Source: Halarchaeum rubridurum
GTDB taxonomy: Archaea > Halobacteriota > Halobacteria > Halobacteriales > Halobacteriaceae
NCBI RefSeq assembly: GCF_014647115.1
Contig: NZ_BMOO01000008.1
Location: 1 to 51,838, forward strand
Direction of reading: 5' to 3'
Length of the DNA: 51,838 nt
The translations under genes were made by a program, and so were the position numbers. Positions 32,176 through 40,095 of the stretch are shown one piece after another. The first letter of the stretch is position 1; the number at the start of each line of letters is the position of its first letter. The notes below the pieces were generated by a model. The model was not told where the DNA came from and ran no database searches. It worked only from the letters and a program-made list of their open reading frames with translations.

Positions 32176-33111
32176 CTATGCGGTCTTTGAATCGACGACG
32201 TCGATGAGCTGTTGGGCTGTCCGGCTAATGCGGCCGAGTCGCTCCCGGATTGCCTCAGGATCGTCGCCGGCCCAGGCGGCGAGGTAGAACGACGAATTAC
32301 TCGTGTCGAGCCCATAGTGGCGGCCGACGATGTACGCGACGGCTTCCGCTTCGAGTTCCTGCTCGGAGCGCGCCAGTGGGTCGCTGATGGCGCCATGGAG
32401 GAGGGCGTGTGCGAGTTCGTGGACGAGCGTCACCGCGAGGTCTGCCTCGTTCGCACGATCACGAACCTCAACGAGTGGTGGTTCATCCGACTGACGCGGC
32501 TTGCAGATACCCTCTACCTGCCCATGGATCCACTCGTCGGCGTTGACGAGCCGCACCTCGACGTCGAGTTCGGCGGCTGCGTCTTCGAGGACGGTGACGA
32601 GGTCGCCGGCGTCACCCGTCGCCGCCGTCTCAAGTTCGGGCAGTGGCTCGCCCTCGGTCTGCGAGACGTCGAAGACCGATGCCGGCCGAAAGCCGACGAG
32701 TCCCTCTGACCACTCTTCGGGTGGCGTCTCGTCGTACTCACAATCATTCCGTTCGTGGTAATTCGGCGAGTTCTCGCACTCCGGGCATTGCTTCGTAATG
32801 ATGGGTGCCCAGATCCAGATGGCGCTCTCGCCCTCCTGGACGTGTCGGTCGAACTCCTCTTGCCACGCTCGGTAGCCCGCGACCTTCGTCGCCTCCGGAC
32901 ACTGGAGGGTGATCAGGAGGGTGTTCCGGTAGGAGTAATCGTGGAATCGACTCTGGACATCCAGCCACTCTTGGAACGCTTCGCTTCCGCGTGCCTCCTC
33001 GACGTGCGTGATGAGATCCTCGACCCACACCTCGATTGTTTCGGTCATCGATTCGCTTCGCGAGCTTGAGTCCTCGAACGCGACCGCTGACTCCGATTGT
33101 GCGTCACTCAT
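32176..33111 (-). CDS. ArdC-like antirestriction protein with zinc peptidase domain
   Basis: 311 aa. The N-terminal half is the ArdC-type ssDNA-binding domain (FQEWLDVQSRFHDYSYRNTL, VAGYRAWQEEFDRHVQEGES, AIWIWAPI). It carries a Cys-rich insert (CPEC at 109-112 and C124) and the VGFRPASVFDVSQTEGEPLP turn. The C-terminal half is an IrrE/ImmA-type zincin with VHELAHALLH (H231, H235) and EAEAVAYIVGRHYG supplying the third ligand. ArdC blocks host restriction of incoming plasmid DNA, so this gene fits a mobile or conjugative lifestyle. It has the shared hairpin leader upstream. Peptidase activity is inferred. Confidence 0.75.
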   Translation of the reverse strand: MSDAQSESAVAFEDSSSRSESMTETIEVWVEDLITHVEEARGSEAFQEWLDVQSRFHDYSYRNTLLITLQCPEATKVAGYRAWQEEFDRHVQEGESAIWIWAPIITKQCPECENSPNYHERNDCEYDETPPEEWSEGLVGFRPASVFDVSQTEGEPLPELETAATGDAGDLVTVLEDAAAELDVEVRLVNADEWIHGQVEGICKPRQSDEPPLVEVRDRANEADLAVTLVHELAHALLHGAISDPLARSEQELEAEAVAYIVGRHYGLDTSNSSFYLAAWAGDDPEAIRERLGRISRTAQQLIDVVDSKTA

Positions 33112-33442
33112 GGATTTGTTCGCGACGACGCGCCTCGTGGGCGCGCCCGCATCCCTCTCCGGGGCCAACAAACCCGATCCGCGAGCCGACCCCTCTCTTG
33201 GGGGTGGCTGATGCTCATCGAACCCTCCTCGTGCTTCTGTCAGCCGGACTGGTAAGGAGGATCGAATCAACTCGTTCGCTGTCCTTAGTCAGACTGTCTG
33301 TCGGAATACGGCAACCCACCGGTGAAGGAGTGTTGTGAGACCGCTTACTGTTGATCAATCCTACGTCGAGCAAGGTGCTGGAGACGCCACTGTCCCATGA
33401 CTTACCCGTGTGGCAGTTGAATACAACCCTACACACCTCAGT
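33112..33442. promoter_or_regulatory. GC-rich hairpin leader (minus strand) and gap
   Basis: On the minus strand GGGTTTGTTGGCCCCGGAGA, then GGGATGCGGGCGCGCC, precedes ATG 33111: stem CCCCGGAGAGGGA plus a second GC stem. Left of 33190 a similar palindrome (ACCCCTCTCTTGGGGGT) repeats. The remainder up to the next plus-strand start (33443) has no gene; AATACAA about 24 nt before ATG 33443 may be its promoter. Confidence 0.45.
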
Positions 33443-33865
33443 ATGCCTCCTGGAGATTCCTCCGAGCAGCAGACGGATGACGTCCACAGTCATCCGCCGA
33501 TTCAGTGTGACGCGTGCGAGTCTGCGCTCCACTCAAACAGCAGTCACACGGTGTCCTTCCTGCTCCTGGATCAGCTTACGCTCCCGCTCGTTGGCTGTGA
33601 TGCCCACCGTGAGCAGTTCACCTCTATCTGTGAATTTACTACCGAGAACACAGCTGAACTCCTAGATTATCGGCCGGCCAGCGGTCTCAATTGTCCCAGC
33701 TGCCATCTCGCACCCCATTCTCCAAACCAATCCGTGGTCCCGGTCCAGGACGGCGCCGTTGGCATCCTTGCTTGTCCAGAACATCAAGCAGAAATCATTG
33801 ATCGGTTCCACACAGGCCTTGCCACGCAACAACAGCTAACGGAATCCCTCAATCCGACACAATAG
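33443..33865 (+). CDS. Small Cys-rich (zinc ribbon-like) protein
   Basis: 140 aa from ATG 33443. IQCDACESALHSNSSHTVSF and LNCPSCHLAPHSPN each hold a CxxC pair, and GCDAHREQF and ACPEHQAEI add further Cys and His, enough for one or two zinc sites. Hydrophobic strands (VSFLLLDQLTLPLV) lie between. No family known to me; similar haloarchaeal proteins with paired CxxC are called hypothetical. Codon use and leaderless-type promoter spacing support it as real. Confidence 0.55.
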   Translation: MPPGDSSEQQTDDVHSHPPIQCDACESALHSNSSHTVSFLLLDQLTLPLVGCDAHREQFTSICEFTTENTAELLDYRPASGLNCPSCHLAPHSPNQSVVPVQDGAVGILACPEHQAEIIDRFHTGLATQQQLTESLNPTQ

Positions 33866-33947
33866 GTCTCTCAGACCCGAATAGACAGACTCCATAGGTG
33901 GAGCAGGCCCAATGCCCCAGGGCTTAGCCCCGAGGCGGCTCACACGT

Positions 33948-34610
33948 TCATGCCCTGTTTTTCTCACACCACGATTCGAACGCATTCTCAAATTCACTGA
34001 ACAAGTTTCGGTGAAAGTCCCCAATATACGGAAGTGGATACCGTTGATCTCCGTCTGGTGCATGCGCTAAATAGTCACCAGCGCTATCAAGATCGCCTTT
34101 CGGAGTTACCTCGAAATCCCGCTTCTGAAAATATAACTGGTAGCAATCATTTCCATTCTGTGTCCCTTGGTGCTCAACTTTCAGACACCAATAATCTCCA
34201 TGCTGGAAGTCGTTCCGCAGACCCCAGAGAAACGTCCCTCGGCGCACGTACTCGGGTGCCGCTTTGTCATCACGTGATGGGAGAAAATAGCCCTTCCCGA
34301 TCTGCTGGCTCAACCGCTTGTTCAGAATAGAGCGAATCTGCTCATTATACGAATACAATGATGAGACGTAATTGTGTACTCGACGGTAGACTTCGTTCTC
34401 CACATCTGTGTCTGTGGCTCCTTTTTCGACGACGATCAGCCCCATCGTCGAGATATCATCGCACATCTGCGCCAGTTCGTGAAAATTCCCGTGGACGATA
34501 TAGGCGGAGGACCGCGCTCGCGTAAGGTCGCGGTTAGTAATCGGGTCTTCCGGACCGTTCGTATGGTCGAGTAACTGGTCAACAGTATTCAGTGACTCAG
34601 GCTCGCCCAT
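33948..34610 (-). CDS. HEPN-like protein, candidate toxin or RNase
   Basis: 220 aa, mostly helical in the first two thirds (NFHELAQMCDDISTMGLIVV, YRRVHNYVSSLYSYNEQIRS). RNDFQH (R132 to H137) is the R-x4-H signature of HEPN ribonucleases and sits after a helix, as in the family; GDYWCLKVEHQ follows. HEPN proteins are RNases in toxin-antitoxin and abortive-infection systems. A 40-aa gene ends 12 nt upstream and could encode its antitoxin. I cannot place it in a named HEPN family, and the fold is not proved. Confidence 0.5.
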   Translation of the reverse strand: MGEPESLNTVDQLLDHTNGPEDPITNRDLTRARSSAYIVHGNFHELAQMCDDISTMGLIVVEKGATDTDVENEVYRRVHNYVSSLYSYNEQIRSILNKRLSQQIGKGYFLPSRDDKAAPEYVRRGTFLWGLRNDFQHGDYWCLKVEHQGTQNGNDCYQLYFQKRDFEVTPKGDLDSAGDYLAHAPDGDQRYPLPYIGDFHRNLFSEFENAFESWCEKNRA

Positions 34611-34622
34611 CAGAAAGTACCG

Positions 34623-34745
34623 CTATTCAGCGTCCGAGTCGCTTGACATCTTCCCTGCAGCCACGCGGTCCTTTCGGAGTTGCTCCACAGATTGCCCTGT
34701 TGTCTCGGCCAGCTCGTCTACCGTGGGGATATCCTTCAGGGCCAT
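34623..34745 (-). CDS. 40-aa acidic protein upstream of the HEPN-like gene, possible antitoxin
   Basis: MALKDIPTVDELAETTGQSV, EQLRKDRVAAGKMSSDSDAE, stop at 34623. It has a helix-turn-helix-like first half and an acidic tail. A TATA-like GGTATAATTGG lies about 30-40 nt upstream (34776-34786), consistent with a near-leaderless start at ATG 34745, and the next gene begins 12 nt after its stop. Short length and compactness fit an antitoxin or regulator; nothing is proved by homology. Confidence 0.5.
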   Translation of the reverse strand: MALKDIPTVDELAETTGQSVEQLRKDRVAAGKMSSDSDAE

Positions 34746-34842
34746 TCGTTCATCACTAGGTTCGTCGCTTTCCCAATTATACCTTTCGCACCTACCGATC
34801 GATCTGGTTGATATAATGTTGAATACAGGGGGTTTCAGCAGA

Positions 34843-34907
34843 GGGCTCTGTTGAAATCCTATTGGTCAGCCACTATCTGCTGTGAAACAGCCGATAAGTG
34901 GGGTTGC
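34843..34907 (+). repeat. 65-bp dispersed repeat, copy C
   Basis: GGGCTCTGTTGAAATCCTAT ... GAAACAGCCGATAAGTGGGG, TTGCG. Best-preserved start of the family; GGCTCTGTTGAAA resembles the ends of IS6-type elements. Confidence 0.5.
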
Positions 34908-35015
34908 GTACTTAACGAATAGAGGGGCGAATATTTGGTATGAGAACCATTGTATGACCCCCTTAGCCGCTAATATAGTAAACTGGAGATAGATTTATGG
35001 CAGTCCTTCTATAAA

Positions 35016-35198
35016 TTACTGATCATTGAACGTGCGGTCACAATCCTTACACAGATACCGCTGAAATACCCGATAGCTGCCGTGCCGAATCCGTGATTCG
35101 GCACGGCAGCGTGGGCAATAGACGCCGTCACGCCAGCGAATCTGTGCTAGCAGATTCGCGGCCTGACGCTCCGAGACGAACGTCTTGATTGGCATCAT
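35016..35198 (-). pseudogene. IS1595-type (ISXO2-like) transposase, N-terminal zinc ribbon only
   Basis: About 60 codons: FVSERQAANLLAQIRWRDGV, then YCPRCRAESRIRHGSYRVFQ and YLCKDCDRTFNDQ, stop. CPxC and CKxC are the zinc ribbon that opens IS1595-family transposases. The DDE/DDN catalytic domain is missing, so this is a remnant. It lies next to copy C of the 65-bp repeat. Confidence 0.65.
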
Positions 35199-35637
35199 CG
35201 TTCGTCGGGTGACGCGGCGCGTCACCCTTGCCCGCTGTGACTTCTAGCTACTGCTCAGAACTGACCAACAATCCTCTACTCAAGAGCGATCCACTATGAC
35301 CACCTCAGCGCTACCTCAGCAGGGCCACCGGGATGGTCTCCGCTAGTGATCAACGAAACTTCTGGGTGAACTGGGATGAGGACTCAGTCGAAGAACGGAT
35401 CTCTACCTTATCTCTGGCACGTGGAGTACCCAAAACTTCTGTGAACTACTATCGGAGACCATCCCTGGAGAAGCTCAGTTAGCCCTTGCTGAGGGTACAT
35501 ATCCGCTCGATCGGTCGCCTGCTACGAGACAGTGGCGAAATTCGTCGGGGCTAAACACGTACGACTCAGCAATATCAACGCTCCCCTACGCAAGAGCGCA
35601 ACACAACAATTACTTACCTCTGATTCGATGAAACAAT
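35199..35637. mobile_element. Gap containing a 136-bp MITE-like element
   Basis: A perfect 13-bp inverted repeat, GGGATGGTCTCCG (35330-35342) and CGGAGACCATCCC (35453-35465), bounds 136 bp. Similarity between ends continues inward for about 25 bp (CTAGTGATCAAC against ATAGTAGTTCAC). No transposase frame inside. No clear target duplication was seen. The rest of this gap is without a gene. Confidence 0.5.
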
Positions 35638-35796
35638 ATGAGTGAAATATCGTCAAGAGACCGATTAGACGTTGTCCTTGTTCTCTCTATTGCTAACTTT
35701 CTTCTTCTCCTTAGGCATACAATTCCCGATAATATTAGATCGGCAATAATAACATTTTTAGTTCTATCTGTATGTCTTTATATATTGTATTATTAG
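35638..35796 (+). CDS. AT-rich two-helix membrane protein (may be frameshifted into the next frame)
   Basis: 52 aa: DVVLVLSIANFLLLLRH and SAIITFLVLSVCLYILYY are hydrophobic helices around RHTIPDNIRSA. The stretch 35638-36098 is clearly poorer in GC than its neighbours, suggesting recent gain. Its end overlaps the start of the next frame (35772), whose first residues (SLYIVLLEII) continue a membrane helix. One gene with a single frameshift near 35775 is as likely as two. Confidence 0.4.
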   Translation: MSEISSRDRLDVVLVLSIANFLLLLRHTIPDNIRSAIITFLVLSVCLYILYY

Positions 35797-36098
35797 AGAT
35801 TATTGAACATAATGGTAGTCAATATATGTCTTCTTTCGTCGGCAATTCAAGCGATTTAGAAGGACAAGCACGTTATTATCAGGCCGCACTATCCCCAGAT
35901 TCGCATGATGGAGTTGTTTTACGGGCTTATCAGGATGTTGCTCGTGCCGCTGACAAATTAGCTGAGCAGATCTGTGACGAGCACATTATATCAGATACAG
36001 TTTGTGTCTACCGTTTTGAGATTGATGATGAAGAGATGGTTAATCAAGGAGACAATCTGGAGTACCGAGTGTATCTCAATGAGACAAAACTTCTATAA
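35772..36098 (+). CDS. AT-rich soluble protein or C-terminal part of a frameshifted gene
   Basis: 108 codons: after SLYIVLLEII come GSQYMSSFVGNSSDLEGQAR, LRAYQDVARAADKLAEQICD and VCVYRFEIDDEEMVNQGDNL. A long amphipathic helix is followed by strands. No family recognised. AT-rich codons and the lack of GC at third positions separate it from neighbours. Confidence 0.4.
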   Translation: MSLYIVLLEIIEHNGSQYMSSFVGNSSDLEGQARYYQAALSPDSHDGVVLRAYQDVARAADKLAEQICDEHIISDTVCVYRFEIDDEEMVNQGDNLEYRVYLNETKLL

Positions 36099-36294
36099 CG
36101 TCGTTCTAAAGTAACTCGGACACGGTGTTCGGTAGTTATTGTCCTAAAGAAGGTGCCAAAACCGGTGAGTCAGCATGCTGTGCTACACTTAATGAACACC
36201 CAACCTTGGCTTTGAGGCTGGATCTGGACAGGGGAACTACGCTTCCAACTCTGTTACGCCTAGCCGGGGTATCGGTTGGAATCCCGCTTCAGGA

Positions 36295-36562
36295 CTAGTC
36301 GTCGAAGAGGCAGCGTATTGCGGCGTTTTCGCCGGTGAGTGTCTGCTGGTCTTCGGGGGTATCGGGGAAGAGCGCGGCCTGCTCGTCATCCTCACTTGAG
36401 TCCTGTACTTCGGGGCGGTCGTCGACGCCGAACTCACTGGCCTCAGGTCGGTCGCGTCGTGACTCGCGGTCGCGATGGTCGACGTCGGCGCCGAAATCCT
36501 CGAGGGATGTCTCGACGCTCGACTCCTGGACTTCAAGTTCGCCGCCGTCACTAAACGCTGCT
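36295..36562 (-). pseudogene. 3' part of a gene split by the IS605 element, also frameshifted
   Basis: The minus strand reads LYQAAFSDGGELEVQESSVE, TSLEDFGADVDHRDRESRRD, then a one-base shift near 36447, then EASEFGVDDRPEVQDSSEDD, EQAALFPDTPEDQQTLTGEN and AAIRCLFDD, stop. It is an acidic tail of a plasmid protein, and the N-terminal codons (MSDTPNPEVH) lie across the IS at 38404-38434. Joined, they give about 100 aa of an unnamed acidic protein. The split is by IS insertion and the second defect is the shift. Confidence 0.55.
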
Positions 36563-36709
36563 TGATATAGACCGAGAGCGCATACCTCCGTCTTCAGGCG
36601 GAGGTCAAGCGATAGGCATAGTGCGTCAATCCACGAGTCCCGCCAGTACTGGATTTCTCACGCTACACCGAGGGTATTAAGATGCTATCGAACTATAGTG
36701 TACATACGG

Positions 36710-37099
36710 ATGAAGAGCACACGGCACGCGACCTACAGCCTCAACTACCACATAGTGTGGGTGTCGAAGTACCGCAACTCGGTACTCGTCAATGGGGTCG
36801 CCGACCGTGTACGAGACATCCTCCACGAAATTGCTGACAACAAGGGCTTAGAGATAATCGACCTGACCGTTCAGCCCGACCACGTTCACCTGTTCGTCAG
36901 TAGTCCACCGAAACACGCCCCATCACTGCTCGCTAACTGGTTCAAGGGTATCAGTTCGCGGAAATACAACCACCGACACGCCGACCATGACGGCGAGAAA
37001 ATCAAGTGGGCACGCGGCTACTACGCAGGAACAGCAGGCCACGTTTCGAGTGAGACTGTCGAAAAGTACATTCAGCGACACGAGGAGGACGAACAGTGA
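36710..37099 (+). CDS. tnpA: TnpA, Y1 HUH transposase of IS200/IS605
   Basis: 129 aa from ATG 36710. HUH motif PDHVHLFVSS (H58 and H60), preceding helices RVRDILHEIADNK, and the catalytic Tyr in SETVEKYIQRHEE (Y120). SLNYHIVWVSKYR at the N-terminus is the family hallmark. It cuts and joins single-stranded DNA ends with subterminal hairpins. The stop overlaps tnpB by 4 nt (GTGA). Confidence 0.9.
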   Translation: MKSTRHATYSLNYHIVWVSKYRNSVLVNGVADRVRDILHEIADNKGLEIIDLTVQPDHVHLFVSSPPKHAPSLLANWFKGISSRKYNHRHADHDGEKIKWARGYYAGTAGHVSSETVEKYIQRHEEDEQ

Positions 37100-38331
37100 C
37101 CGAACTCACCGAGACGTTGGAACTGAAGCTCGTGGAACCGAACGCCCACAAGCATCGGAAACTCTGTGAGACGAAACGAGCGTATCAAGACGCGCTCGAA
37201 GCCGCGTTCACCGCAAACTGCACTACACAGTCGGCGGCAAACGACGTAGTAGTTAACTACGATCTGAGCGGGTACGCGAAGAACGCGCTCAAAAAGTACG
37301 TCCCGCAACTCTGTGGCGGAAGCTACGACGCAAAAGAGCTCCACGATGACCATCCCGTTCGGTTCACGAACGAAGGCCCGAAGCTCGACCACAAGCCACA
37401 GAACGCCATCGAGTGGTACGTCAAGATTCCGCACCACGACGACTACGACCTCTGGTTGCCCGCACAACCGAACCCGGAACAGCGAGAGTGGTTGGAAGCA
37501 TTGCACGCGGGAGACGCGACGATGGGTGAATGTCGGCTGTTCGACCGTGACGGCGAGTGGTACTTCCACATCACGGCGACACGGGACGTGGCGGAACGAG
37601 AAACCAGTTCGGCGGAAACGCCGATTGGGGTAGACATCGGGGAAGCCTCTCTAATAACGGTGTGTCACCGTAATGAGCGCGGCTCCCCGACTGCACCCAA
37701 CCTCTGGAACGACGAAGGCAAGACGGTTCGACAACTCCGTGAGACGTACTTCACGGCGACTCGACGCCTTCAGAAACGCGGAAGCGAACGTATCGCAGAG
37801 TCCTACGGCGACGAGCTGTGGCGACACATCGACCACATCCTTCACACGGTCACGTCGGAGGTCGTCACCTACGCTGACCAATTCGAGAACCCCGTCCTGG
37901 TTCTGGAAGACTTGACGCACATCCGTGAGAACATGGACTACGGCGCGTTCATGAACCGCCGTCTTCACGGGTGGGGGTTTGCGAAGATGCACGCTCAGGT
38001 CTGCTACAAAGCGGCTGAGAAGGGCATTCGCGTTGAAACAGTGAACCCTGCGTACACCTCGAAGACGTGCCACTGTTGCGGAGAACAGGGCTCCCGTCCG
38101 ACGCAGGCGACGTTCAACTGTTCCAACTCGGAGTGTTGGGTTTCGGAGTACCACGCAGACGTGAACGCCGCGCTCAATATTGCAGACCGCTACCTCAGCG
38201 GAGAGAGTCACTCAAGAGAAGACACGAGTGGCGATGACTCGGCTGAGGAAGGGGGACGTTTGACCGTCCCACAAGACGGCCACGCCGATGCTGACACCCA
38301 GCAAGCGACGCGTGGACCGTATGCGTCTTGA
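37096..38331 (+). CDS. tnpB: TnpB, RNA-guided nuclease of IS605, catalytic residues intact
   Basis: 411 aa. RuvC triad present: D180 (GVDIGEAS), E271 (VLVLEDLTHI) and D355 (EYHADVNAALNIA), with the zinc ribbon between the last two (CHCCGEQG and NCSNSEC). Length is typical. TnpB with an RNA from its own 3' end cleaves DNA beside a transposon-adjacent motif and favours element retention. The 3' end of this gene holds hairpins (for example GGGACGTTTGACCGTCCC near 38252), as in the truncated copy at 14166. Confidence 0.9.
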   Translation: MTELTETLELKLVEPNAHKHRKLCETKRAYQDALEAAFTANCTTQSAANDVVVNYDLSGYAKNALKKYVPQLCGGSYDAKELHDDHPVRFTNEGPKLDHKPQNAIEWYVKIPHHDDYDLWLPAQPNPEQREWLEALHAGDATMGECRLFDRDGEWYFHITATRDVAERETSSAETPIGVDIGEASLITVCHRNERGSPTAPNLWNDEGKTVRQLRETYFTATRRLQKRGSERIAESYGDELWRHIDHILHTVTSEVVTYADQFENPVLVLEDLTHIRENMDYGAFMNRRLHGWGFAKMHAQVCYKAAEKGIRVETVNPAYTSKTCHCCGEQGSRPTQATFNCSNSECWVSEYHADVNAALNIADRYLSGESHSREDTSGDDSAEEGGRLTVPQDGHADADTQQATRGPYAS

Positions 38332-38400
38332 AACCTTAGGGCCGCGCTCGGCCTGAAATCCCATGGTGGGATTCCCGCGTCTTCAGGCGCGGGAGGAGGT
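38252..38400 (+). ncRNA. Candidate omega-RNA region (tnpB 3' end plus right end)
   Basis: Hairpins at 38252-38269 (GGGACG arm), 38358-38376 (AATCCC arm with CATGG loop) and 38377-38397 (CCCGCG arm) follow in series to the element end. In IS605 systems the guide RNA begins here and reads through the right end into flanking DNA. Confidence 0.45.
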
Positions 38401-38403
38401 CAA

Positions 38404-38434
38404 GGTGGACCTCTGGGTTTGGTGTGTCGCTCAT
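38404..38434 (-). pseudogene. 5' codons of the gene split by IS605
   Basis: Minus strand ATG 38434: MSDTPNPEVH, then the IS right end. The upstream leader CGAGGTTTGTCGAGCCGCCG, GAGCGAGCGG matches the shared GTTTGTC hairpin leader, which supports this as a true start. Continues at 36562. Confidence 0.5.
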
Positions 38435-38568
38435 CAGTGAGAGCTTCCGCTCGCTCCGGCGGCTCGACAAACCTCACGCCGAAGTGAGCTACACCCAGCG
38501 TCCACAACGCAGACGATATATGCCGACTGAACCAAACATATATCTTCTAATGGCTACTACGGGTGTGT

Positions 38569-39123
38569 ATGAGCGAGGAGTCCCCGACGCCCGGCCCGTC
38601 ATCCGACGCGGATAGTGATGCACGAAGCCGGTGGACGGCTGAGCGAACCACCTTCCAGCGCGTCTACGACGTCGTCACGACGCTCTCGTCCTATGAGACT
38701 GTGAGCGAGATCGCCGAGCAGGCAGCGTGTTCGACGGACGGGGCGCGCGACGCACTCACGCAGCTCGTCGAGATGGACATCGTCGAGACACGTGGCAGTC
38801 GCCCGGCCGAATATCGGCGTAACGAGGCGTACTTCCGCTGGAAACGCATCGAAGACCTCGCCCGCGACCACACCCCGAGTGAACTCCGCACCCAGATTGA
38901 CGAGCTCATCGAGGAGGACGAAACACTCCAGGAGCGCTTCGACGCGCCCAGCCCTGCTGCTGTCTCACCCTCCGAGTTCGAGGACGTCGACCACGAGGCG
39001 ATTCACGACCGCTGGGACGCGCTGAATCGCTGGCGGAGCATCCGCCACGATATCGAGGTTCTCCAGCAGGCCGCCCATCGCGCTGAACAGCGCCGAGACA
39101 CCAGCGACACCGCCTCCGCCTGA
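38569..39123 (+). CDS. DUF7342-like winged-helix protein, putative antitoxin (copy 1)
   Basis: 184 aa from ATG 38569 (GTG 38563 in frame). Winged helix at about 30-85: TFQRVYDVVTTLSSYETVSE, IAEQAACSTDGARDALTQLV, EMDIVETRGSRPAEYRRNEA, YFRWKRIEDL. The C-terminal half is helical with acidic residues (SELRTQIDELIEEDETLQER). It precedes by 14 nt a His-rich protein, and the same pair recurs at 50952-51838. Paired small proteins with a wHTH first fit a toxin-antitoxin module. Confidence 0.7.
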   Translation: MSEESPTPGPSSDADSDARSRWTAERTTFQRVYDVVTTLSSYETVSEIAEQAACSTDGARDALTQLVEMDIVETRGSRPAEYRRNEAYFRWKRIEDLARDHTPSELRTQIDELIEEDETLQERFDAPSPAAVSPSEFEDVDHEAIHDRWDALNRWRSIRHDIEVLQQAAHRAEQRRDTSDTASA

Positions 39124-39137
39124 CCCCGCTCTTCTCG

Positions 39138-39575
39138 ATGTCGCCACCGACTCCCGATGACTCGGTCCCGCAGGGCCGTCTCGACACGACGACACTCCGC
39201 ACACTCGGCCGTCGCGCAGCGACGCATCCACTCGTCACCGCGTGGTCCTTCGAACCGACCAGCGCCTCACCTCGCTCTCTCGAGATCACCCTCGACGCGG
39301 ACGCCTACCCAGTGGACGTTGATAGTGTCCGGCTCGAAGTCCACTGGTTCGACACCGACGACTACTACGTCCACTACATCGAGACGCGCGATACCGAGTA
39401 CTACCAGTGTCGGTGGGACCGCCATCCGAAGACGGACGCGCCCCGCAGCCATTTCCACCCGCCGCCGGATGCTGGGACTGCCGTCGAGTCACCACTTGGG
39501 ACGGACGCGCTCGACGTCCTCTTCACCATCCTCGACTGGGTGCGCGAGCGCGTCGAAACGCTGCATGCAGCGTGA
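39138..39575 (+). CDS. TumE-like (DUF6516-like) small protein, putative toxin (copy 1)
   Basis: 145 aa. Strands with VRLEVHWFDTDDYYVHYIET, YYQCRWDRHPKTDAPRSHFH, PPPDAG. The Arg-Trp-Asp with paired His (RWDRHP ... HFHPPPDA) resembles the TumE/DUF6516 toxin pattern, and the copy at 50952 keeps it (RWDRHPSTHNALDHIHP). It follows the DUF7342-like gene by 14 nt. Toxin function is inferred from the pattern and from recurrence of the pair. Confidence 0.5.
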   Translation: MSPPTPDDSVPQGRLDTTTLRTLGRRAATHPLVTAWSFEPTSASPRSLEITLDADAYPVDVDSVRLEVHWFDTDDYYVHYIETRDTEYYQCRWDRHPKTDAPRSHFHPPPDAGTAVESPLGTDALDVLFTILDWVRERVETLHAA

Positions 39576-39660
39576 ACAGACAGCCACTCGCTGATTGACG
39601 CACGTTCTCCAGAGGCGGGGGTGACTCGCACCTCAAAACCGTTCGACGCTACCCAGCTAG

Positions 39661-39924
39661 CTACTCACTCCCAGCCGTGTCGTCGCCCTTCACGGCTGTG
39701 ATGTCCGCCGCGACGTCCCTGACGTGCTGCTGGTGCTGCGCCGATGTCCCGACGTGCTGGGCCGCTTCAAGTTGGTCGTCGACGACCGCGTTCTGCTGGG
39801 GTCCCCAGACCTCTGGTGGCTCAGATTTGATGTACGCCACCCAGCGCTTGACGGCCTTGATGCGTTGCTCACGGTTCCGCTCGTGTTTCTCGTTGAGGGC
39901 CTCTCGCACGTTTGCGTCGCTCAT
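39661..39924 (-). CDS. Small helical hypothetical protein
   Basis: 87 aa from ATG 39924. MSDANVREALNEKHERNREQ, RIKAVKRWVAYIKSEPPEVW, GPQQNAVVDDQLEAAQHVGT. Charged helical N-terminus, then a Gln-rich amphipathic helix. No family known. It has acidic haloarchaeal character and a clear ATG, but the divergent MarR-like gene lies 170 bp away. Confidence 0.5.
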   Translation of the reverse strand: MSDANVREALNEKHERNREQRIKAVKRWVAYIKSEPPEVWGPQQNAVVDDQLEAAQHVGTSAQHQQHVRDVAADITAVKGDDTAGSE

Positions 39925-40095
39925 ATTCGTCCTCCACGTCCAGTTGCGACATCTACTCTTCGAGTCCCTCAAACTAAGACTTTCCTCGAAGCGTGTCGAG
40001 GTGGTTCTCCAGATACTCGACAGTTTGAACGAGCCGAGAGGGGAGCACACCCATTCACCCGCACACTTATCCACCAGCACACCGTACTAGGCGGT

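Larger units (their letters stand above)
36563..38403 (+). mobile_element. Complete IS200/IS605-family element
   Basis: Left end with subterminal hairpin CCTCCGTCTTCAGGCGGAGG (36586-36605), tnpA, tnpB overlapping by 4 nt, and a right end with GAATCCCACCATGGGATTT-type and CCCGCGTCTTCAGGCGCGGG hairpins (ending about 38397). No inverted terminal repeat or target duplication, as normal for this family. The insertion divides a minus-strand gene, whose two parts can be joined across the ends. All motifs are intact, so it may be active. Confidence 0.8.
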
